Source: Pseudomonas sp. HR96 (GTDB taxonomy: Bacteria; Pseudomonadota; Gammaproteobacteria; Pseudomonadales; Pseudomonadaceae). Taken from it: DNA of 64,000 bases. This document shows, one piece after another, positions 56,950-64,000 of this stretch; positions within the stretch are counted from its first letter, which is position 1; every line of letters starts with the position of its first letter. The notes under the pieces are model-generated. The model worked only from the letters and a program-made list of their open reading frames with translations. It made no database searches and was not told the origin of the DNA. The position numbers and the translations under genes were made by a program. The stretch lies in the NCBI RefSeq assembly GCF_034059295.1, contig NZ_CP139141.1:4757001-4821000 (forward strand), written 5' to 3'.

Positions 56950-58986
56950 ATGCCCCTGCGCCAGCGTCTGGAAAACCTCCCCGTCGGGCAAAAATTGCTG
57001 GCCGCGCTGCTGGTGCTGCTGGCCACCGTGCTGCTGGTGGCCAATCTGACCTTCATCAGCGCGGCCTACTGGATCTCCCAGGAGAGCATGGCGCCCCAGG
57101 CCCTGCAGACCATCGGCCGGCTGCTCAACAACCCGTCGCTGACCCAGCAGGCCTTGCAGTCGCCGAGCAAGGCCCAGGCCCTGCTGGAAGAACTGCACAG
57201 TTATGCGCCCCTGCGCGCGGCGGCGGTGTACGACGCCAAAGGCGAGTTGCTGGCGCAGTTGCAGCATGGCGATCGGCTGAAGCTGCCCAACCACTTCGAA
57301 CGCATCGACAACTGGCGCGAGAACGAATACCGCAGCACCCAGGTGGTGGTGCTGCACGACCCGCACGACAGCGGCACCGGCCACCTGCTGCTGGTGGCCA
57401 GCAGCGAATTGCCCGGCGCCTTCTACACCGGCACCCTGACCGCCAGCCTCGGCATCCTGGTGTTCAGCGTGCTGCTGTGGCTGGTGGTGGCCCGGCAGAT
57501 CAAGCGCCTGATCACCCAGCCCATCTACCAGCTCGAGGAACTGTCGCGCCAGGTCACCCGCGAGGAGAACTACTCACTGCGCGCCGGCCCCGGCAATCAC
57601 GACGAAATCGGCAGCCTGGCCGAGGCCTTCAATACCATGCTGTCGCGCATCGAGGCGCGCGAGCAGCAGCTCAAGCGCGCCCGTGACGACTCCGACGCCG
57701 CCTATGCCCAGGCCCAGGGCCTGGCCGAGGAGACCCGCCACACCAATCGCAAGCTGGAGTTGGAAGTGCAGGTGCGCAGCAAGATCGAGAAAAAGCTCAC
57801 CGGGTTCCAGAACTACCTCAACAGCATCATCGACTCCATGCCGTCGGCGCTGATCGCCCTCGATGAACAGCTGTATGTCACCCAGTGGAACCAGGAAGCC
57901 AGCGCCCTTTCCGGCACGCCGCTGGATGAGGCGCTGAACCAGCCGATCTTCCTCGCCTTCGCGCCGCTCAAGCCATTCCTGCCGCAGCTCAAGAGCACGG
58001 TCGAGCAACACACCGTGGCCAAGATCGAGCGGGTCACCTGGGTCAAGGACGACACCGCCAGCCACTACGCACTGACGTTCTACCCGTTGATGGGCGGTGC
58101 CGGGCGCGGCGTGGTGATCCGGATCGACGACATCACCCAGCGCCTGTCGCTGGAAGAAATGATGGTGCAGTCCGAGAAGATGCTCTCGGTGGGAGGCCTG
58201 GCCGCCGGCATGGCCCACGAGATCAACAACCCGCTGGGCGCCATCCTGCACAACGTGCAGAACATTCGCCGGCGGCTCTCTGCCGACCTTCCGAAGAACG
58301 TCGACTACGCCGCCGAAGTCGGCATCGACCTGCAGACGGTCAACCGCTACCTCAGCGGCCGGGAAATCCCGCAATTGCTCGAGGGCATCCAGCACGCCGG
58401 AGGCCGCGCGGCCAAGATCGTCACCCACATGCTCAGCTTCAGCCGCCGCAGCAAGCGCGAGATGGCGCCGTGCGACCTGCCGGCGTTGATCGACCAGGCA
58501 GTGGAAATCGCCGGCAACGACTTCGACCTGGCGATCGGCTTCGACTTCAAGGGCCAGGCCATCGTGCGCCAGTTCGACCCGGCGCTGGGTCCGGTGCCCG
58601 GCACCGCCAACGAACTGGAGCAGGTGCTGCTCAACCTGCTGAAGAACGCCGCCCAGGCCATTCACCAGCGCCCCGAGGGCAGTGAACCTGGGCGCATCAC
58701 CCTGCGTACCCGGCTCAATCCGCCATGGGCAGAAATCCAGGTAGAAGACAACGGCATCGGCATGTCGGAGAACGTGCGCAAACGCACCTTCGAGCCGTTC
58801 TTCACCACCAAGGAAATCGGCCAGGGCACCGGCCTTGGCCTGTCGGTGTCGTACTTCATCATCACCAACAACCATAAGGGGCAGATGGAGGTGCAGTCGG
58901 CGGTCGGCCAAGGCACCTGCTTCACCCTGCGCCTGCCGCTGGTGGGCGCTGTGGCTGGCTACCCTGTGACCCACCTGGAGACATGA
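56950..58986 (+). CDS. Membrane-bound sensor histidine kinase with PAS-like domain
   Basis: A 678-residue kinase. TM1 is at about 20-42, the periplasmic sensor at 43-165, TM2 at about 166-190, then HAMP, a coiled coil, a PAS-like domain ([21 protein letters not shown]) and the catalytic core. The H-box is [14 protein letters not shown] with H423; the N-box [15 protein letters not shown] and GQGTGLGLS complete the ATPase. It is of the NtrB-like HisKA type with long periplasmic loop. No cognate response regulator is in its operon except the degenerate regulator two genes upstream. Signal unknown. ATG 56950 is preferred over upstream in-frame codons. Confidence 0.9.
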   Translation: MPLRQRLENLPVGQKLLAALLVLLATVLLVANLTFISAAYWISQESMAPQALQTIGRLLNNPSLTQQALQSPSKAQALLEELHSYAPLRAAAVYDAKGELLAQLQHGDRLKLPNHFERIDNWRENEYRSTQVVVLHDPHDSGTGHLLLVASSELPGAFYTGTLTASLGILVFSVLLWLVVARQIKRLITQPIYQLEELSRQVTREENYSLRAGPGNHDEIGSLAEAFNTMLSRIEAREQQLKRARDDSDAAYAQAQGLAEETRHTNRKLELEVQVRSKIEKKLTGFQNYLNSIIDSMPSALIALDEQLYVTQWNQEASALSGTPLDEALNQPIFLAFAPLKPFLPQLKSTVEQHTVAKIERVTWVKDDTASHYALTFYPLMGGAGRGVVIRIDDITQRLSLEEMMVQSEKMLSVGGLAAGMAHEINNPLGAILHNVQNIRRRLSADLPKNVDYAAEVGIDLQTVNRYLSGREIPQLLEGIQHAGGRAAKIVTHMLSFSRRSKREMAPCDLPALIDQAVEIAGNDFDLAIGFDFKGQAIVRQFDPALGPVPGTANELEQVLLNLLKNAAQAIHQRPEGSEPGRITLRTRLNPPWAEIQVEDNGIGMSENVRKRTFEPFFTTKEIGQGTGLGLSVSYFIITNNHKGQMEVQSAVGQGTCFTLRLPLVGAVAGYPVTHLET

Positions 58987-58988
58987 AC

Positions 58989-59552
58989 ATGGGCTTTCGC
59001 CTGTCGAAGATTTACACCCGCACTGGCGACAAGGGCGAAACCGGCCTGGGCGACGGCCGTCGCGTGCCCAAGGACCACCCCCGGGTAGAGGCCATCGGCG
59101 AGGTCGACAGCCTCAACAGCCAGCTCGGGCTGTTGCTTGCCGGCCTGGCCGGACAGGCGCCGATGGCGGAACTGGTCGAGATTCTGGCGCCCTGCCAGCA
59201 CCGCCTGTTCGACCTGGGAGGCGAGTTGGCGATGCCGGCGTACCAGGCGCTCACCGCTGCCGAGGTCGAACGGCTGGAAGCCGCCATCGACCACTGGAAC
59301 GAAGAACTCGGCCCGCTGGAAAATTTCATCCTGCCCGGTGGCTCCGCGCTGATCGCCCAGGCCCACGTCTGCCGCGCCCTGGCGCGCACCGCAGAACGCC
59401 GCTGTCAGCAGCTCAATGCCGTCGAGCCGTTGGGCGAGATCAGCCTGGCGTACATCAATCGGCTGTCGGACCTGCTGTTTGTAGCGGCGCGAATCATCGC
59501 CCGCCGAGAAGGCGTCGCCGAGGTGTTGTGGCAGGCGGCGCAGAAGGGATGA
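58989..59552 (+). CDS. Corrinoid (ATP:cob(I)alamin) adenosyltransferase, PduO type
   Basis: A 187-residue PduO-type enzyme transferring the adenosyl group from ATP to cob(I)alamin. The N-terminal TRTGDKGETGLGDGRRVPKDHPRVEAIGEVDSLNS region binds ATP; ILPGGSALIAQAHVCRALARTAERR is the second conserved block. ATG 58989 is favoured because GGAGACATGAAC places the ribosome site 8 bases away; ATG 58983 would overlap it. It follows the kinase by 2 bases. Cobalamin gene partners are not in the window. Followed by a strong bidirectional terminator. Confidence 0.92.
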   Translation: MGFRLSKIYTRTGDKGETGLGDGRRVPKDHPRVEAIGEVDSLNSQLGLLLAGLAGQAPMAELVEILAPCQHRLFDLGGELAMPAYQALTAAEVERLEAAIDHWNEELGPLENFILPGGSALIAQAHVCRALARTAERRCQQLNAVEPLGEISLAYINRLSDLLFVAARIIARREGVAEVLWQAAQKG

Positions 59553-59586
59553 GGCAGGGTTGAAACCGGCCTGACGGCCTCGCGAG

Positions 59587-59618
59587 GCCCAGGGCCGATC
59601 GTTTGATCGGCCCTGGGC
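59587..59618. terminator. Bidirectional hairpin terminator
   Basis: GCCCAGGGCCGATC (59587-59600), loop GTTT, GATCGGCCCTGGGC (59605-59618): 14 perfect pairs. It lies between the convergent adenosyltransferase and Nudix-ThiE stops. Confidence 0.85.
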
Positions 59619-59627
59619 TTTAGTGAC

Positions 59628-60578
59628 CTAAGGCACTTCCCCAGGCCAGAACGCGCGGATCCCGGCCACACCTTGGGCGCCGATCTCCCACGCCCGCTCG
59701 CGTTCGGCACGGCCGACGCCGCCCAACACATACACCGGGTGCTTGAACCCGGCGATCAACTCAGCTGCCGTCTCCCAGCCCAGTGGCGCTGCCTCTGGAT
59801 GGGTCAGCGTGGCCTGCACCGGCGACAGGGTGACGAAATCCACTCCCATCTGCTCGGCCAGGGCCAGCTCCTCGGCGTCATGGCATGACGCCGCGAGCCA
59901 GCGCTCGCGAGGGAATGGCCGGCCCTTGCTGGCATACTTGCGCAGCTGCGCTGCGGTCAGGTGCCAGCCAGCTGCCGGGAAGTCGCCCAGCCACTCCAGC
60001 GGCCCCTTGAGCATCAACTGCGCCTTGCCCGCACACAGCCCCACGGCGTCCACCGCCAGGTCACGGTACTTGGGATCGTAACCGTTGGGCGCGCGCAGCT
60101 GGATCAGCTTGATGCCGCCGGCGATGGCCTGCTGGATACCGCGCAGCAGCGGGCCGTTGTCCAGCCCGTCCGGGGTGATCAGGTAGTCGCCGGGCAGGCT
60201 GGCGGCGGCAACGATCGGCCGGTTGGCCTCGGGAAACTCGTAGCCCGGCAGCTGGCGCGCCGACACCCAGGCCAAGGGCTGCCCCTCGGCCCCATGGGGC
60301 TCGCCCGCGAACTCGAAGACTTCCCAGACATCCAGCAGCACCTGTTTGTCCGGGTAGTCGTGGGCCACCTTGATCAGCGGCCTTGCAGCTTTGACCTCGA
60401 TGCCCAGCTCCTCGCGCAGCTCGCGCACCAAGGCCGCGCGCGGCGCTTCGCCAGGCTCCAGCTTGCCACCGGGAAATTCCCAGAGGCCGCCCTGATGCTG
60501 GCTGTCGGCGCGCCTGGCGATGAGAATGCGCTGATCGCGGTCGCGTATCACCGCCGCCGCTACATGGACACGTTTCAT
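59628..60578 (-). CDS. Nudix hydrolase / thiamine-phosphate-synthase-like fusion protein
   Basis: A 316-residue two-domain protein. Residues 1-130 are a MutT-type Nudix hydrolase with the box GGKLEPGEAPRAALVRELREELGIE (GX5EX7REUXEEXGU). Residues about 135-316 resemble ThiE (TIM barrel): GGIKLIQLRA, WLAASCHDAEELALAEQMGVDFVTLSPV, and the glycine-rich VYVLGGVGRAERERAWEIGAQGVAGI. MutT homologues remove 8-oxo-dGTP; the ThiE part may sense or process a pyrimidine. This fusion is widespread in gammaproteobacteria. ATG 60578 is chosen. It follows argJ by 39 bp on the same strand. Confidence 0.9.
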   Translation of the reverse strand: MKRVHVAAAVIRDRDQRILIARRADSQHQGGLWEFPGGKLEPGEAPRAALVRELREELGIEVKAARPLIKVAHDYPDKQVLLDVWEVFEFAGEPHGAEGQPLAWVSARQLPGYEFPEANRPIVAAASLPGDYLITPDGLDNGPLLRGIQQAIAGGIKLIQLRAPNGYDPKYRDLAVDAVGLCAGKAQLMLKGPLEWLGDFPAAGWHLTAAQLRKYASKGRPFPRERWLAASCHDAEELALAEQMGVDFVTLSPVQATLTHPEAAPLGWETAAELIAGFKHPVYVLGGVGRAERERAWEIGAQGVAGIRAFWPGEVP

Positions 60579-60617
60579 CCTGCCTCCTGGTTGCAAGGGT
60601 CGAGCCCGTGGGTTGGC

Positions 60618-61835
60618 TTAAGTCCGGTACTCGGCGTTGATCTTCACGTACTCATGGGACAGGTCGGTGGTCCAGATGGTCTCGCTGCATTCACCCCGGC
60701 CCAGCTCGATGCGGATGTTGATCTCCTCGCGGGCCATCACCGCCGAGCCCTGCTCCTCGGTGTAGCTGGCAGCGCGGCCGCCCTGGCTGGCGATGCACAC
60801 TTCGCCCAGGTAGACGTCGATCCTGCTGACGTCCAGCTGCGGCACGCCGGCCCGGCCGACGGCGGCAAGGATGCGCCCCCAGTTGGGGTCCGAGGCGAAC
60901 AGCGCGGTCTTGATCAGCGGCGAATGGGCCACGGCGTAGCCGACATCCAGACACTCCTGATGATTGCCGCCACCGTTGACCTGCACGGTGACGAACTTGG
61001 TCGCGCCTTCGCCGTCACGGACGATGGCCTGGGCCACCTCCATGCACACCTCGAACACCGCCTGCTTCAACGCCGCGAACAGCTCGCCGCGCGCTTCGGT
61101 GATTTCCGGCAGAGCGGCCTGACCGGTGGCGATCAGCATGCAGCAGTCGTTGGTCGAGGTGTCGCCGTCGATGGTGATGCGGTTGAACGACTTGTTGGCG
61201 CCGTCGCGCAGCAGATCCTGAAGCACCGCTGGCGCCACCTTGGCGTCGGTGGCGATGTAGCCGAGCATGGTCGCCATGTTCGGGCGGATCATCCCGGCGC
61301 CCTTGCTGATGCCGGTCACCGTCACGGTCACGCCATCGTGCTGGAACTGCCGGCTGGCGCCTTTGGGCAAAGTGTCGGTGGTCATGATGCCAGTGGCCGC
61401 TGCGGCCCAGTTGTCGGGCGACAGGTCATCGAGGGCGGCCTGCAGCGCGCCTTCGATCTTCTCGACCGGCAGGGGCTCGCCGATCACCCCGGTGGAAAAC
61501 GGCAGCACTGCTTCGGCCGGCACCCCGGTCAGGCTCGCCAGCGCCGCACAGGTGCGCGCTGCGGCGGCCAGGCCTGGTTCGCCGGTGCCGGCGTTGGCGT
61601 TGCCGGTGTTGGTCAGCAGGTAACGCACGTCGCCCGCCACGCGCTGCTTGGAGAGGATCACCGGCGCCGCACAGAACGCATTGAGGGTGAATACACCCGC
61701 TACCCGCGAACCTTCGACGCAGCGCATCACTACCACGTCCTTGCGCCCCGGGCGCTTGATGCCGGCACTGGAGATGCCGAGTTCAAAACCTGCGACAGGG
61801 TGCAGGGTGGGCAAGGGACCGAGACCGACAGCCAT
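60618..61835 (-). CDS. argJ: Bifunctional ornithine acetyltransferase / N-acetylglutamate synthase
   Basis: A 405-residue autoprocessing enzyme of arginine synthesis. It recycles the acetyl group from N-acetylornithine to glutamate. The cleavage motif is [13 protein letters not shown] with T189 as the new N-terminal nucleophile of the beta chain. [13 protein letters not shown] and the C-terminal EYRT are typical. ATG 61835 gives the expected ArgJ start [10 protein letters not shown]; upstream in-frame codons are weaker. It is downstream of secA on the same strand, the usual pseudomonad order. Confidence 0.95.
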   Translation of the reverse strand: MAVGLGPLPTLHPVAGFELGISSAGIKRPGRKDVVVMRCVEGSRVAGVFTLNAFCAAPVILSKQRVAGDVRYLLTNTGNANAGTGEPGLAAAARTCAALASLTGVPAEAVLPFSTGVIGEPLPVEKIEGALQAALDDLSPDNWAAAATGIMTTDTLPKGASRQFQHDGVTVTVTGISKGAGMIRPNMATMLGYIATDAKVAPAVLQDLLRDGANKSFNRITIDGDTSTNDCCMLIATGQAALPEITEARGELFAALKQAVFEVCMEVAQAIVRDGEGATKFVTVQVNGGGNHQECLDVGYAVAHSPLIKTALFASDPNWGRILAAVGRAGVPQLDVSRIDVYLGEVCIASQGGRAASYTEEQGSAVMAREEINIRIELGRGECSETIWTTDLSHEYVKINAEYRT

Positions 61836-61932
61836 GGGAGCGCTCCTGGAAAAAGACAAAGACGTTGAATGGAAAAACGCCGCGACAAACCGAAGCCGTC
61901 GCGGCGCAAGGTGTTACTGCATCACCTGCCGA

Positions 61933-64000
<2,068 letters not shown>

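Noticed and set aside
59961..61868. 635-residue frame opposite argJ and the Nudix gene
   Set aside because: Shadow of two well-supported genes; it crosses their junction and lacks a domain.

Overview
The window is chromosomal DNA from a Pseudomonas of the putida group. This is inferred from high G+C, dense coding, and recognisable pseudomonad genes in familiar order: turA, mcpG/pctC-like, pykA, groESL, fxsA, hugZ, ampG, argJ, secA, sodB-bifA and colRS-orf222-inaA. About 61 protein genes are supported, two of them cut by the window edges. I saw no rRNA, tRNA, CRISPR array, prophage or insertion sequence.

Layout. 1-9.6 kb: a Pit phosphate transporter, a HerA/DUF853 ATPase, an amino-acid/GABA-type chemoreceptor, a three-gene overlapping envelope cassette (glycosyltransferase, DUF2334 deacetylase, flippase-like membrane protein), a 56-codon small gene and purU. 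9.8-18.7 kb: the MvaT-type regulator TurA, exonuclease I, and a six-gene overlapping operon RDD / SpoIIM-like / DUF4129 / DUF4350 / MoxR ATPase / DUF58. 18.7-25.9 kb: a PilZ protein, a small lipoprotein, pyruvate kinase, a diguanylate cyclase overlapping an iron-sulfur flavoreductase, class I fumarase and a DJ-1/PfpI protein. 25.9-28.9 kb: a phospholipase-D type cardiolipin synthase divergent from an ornithine-lipid operon (olsBA) preceded by a four-half-site Pho-box-like array.

28.9-30.8 kb holds no gene. It is mostly a tandem array of about ten 156-bp REP-type (BIME-like) units ending 8 bp from the acpH stop codon. 31.4-38 kb: an ArsR-MFS-XenB cassette with a symmetric operator candidate, a coiled-coil membrane protein, an epimerase, and divergent argP/argO. 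38-45.7 kb: sodB, the c-di-GMP phosphodiesterase bifA, and the ColRS locus with its PAP2, methyltransferase and InaA neighbours plus two sequences resembling ColR sites. 45.7-46.7 kb is non-coding: a very long inverted repeat (arms about 250 bp) bounded by hexa- and pentanucleotide microsatellites. 46.7-64 kb: groEL/groES with a sigma-32-type promoter, FxsA, a HugZ-like protein, a DUF481 outer-membrane protein, an alkyltransferase-like protein, AmpG, MscS, YajQ, a degenerate response-regulator/GGDEF protein, PanE, a sensor kinase, a cobalamin adenosyltransferase, a Nudix-ThiE fusion, ArgJ and the 3' part of secA.

Themes. Many genes concern the envelope and membrane lipids (ols, cls, colRS, PAP2, ampG, mscS, the glycosyltransferase cassette) or c-di-GMP (PilZ, DGC, BifA, pseudo-GGDEF). 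The stretches least explained by genes are the BIME array and the long inverted repeat. The best candidates for uncharacterised systems are the glycosyltransferase-deacetylase-flippase cassette, the MoxR operon and the DGC/flavoreductase pair.
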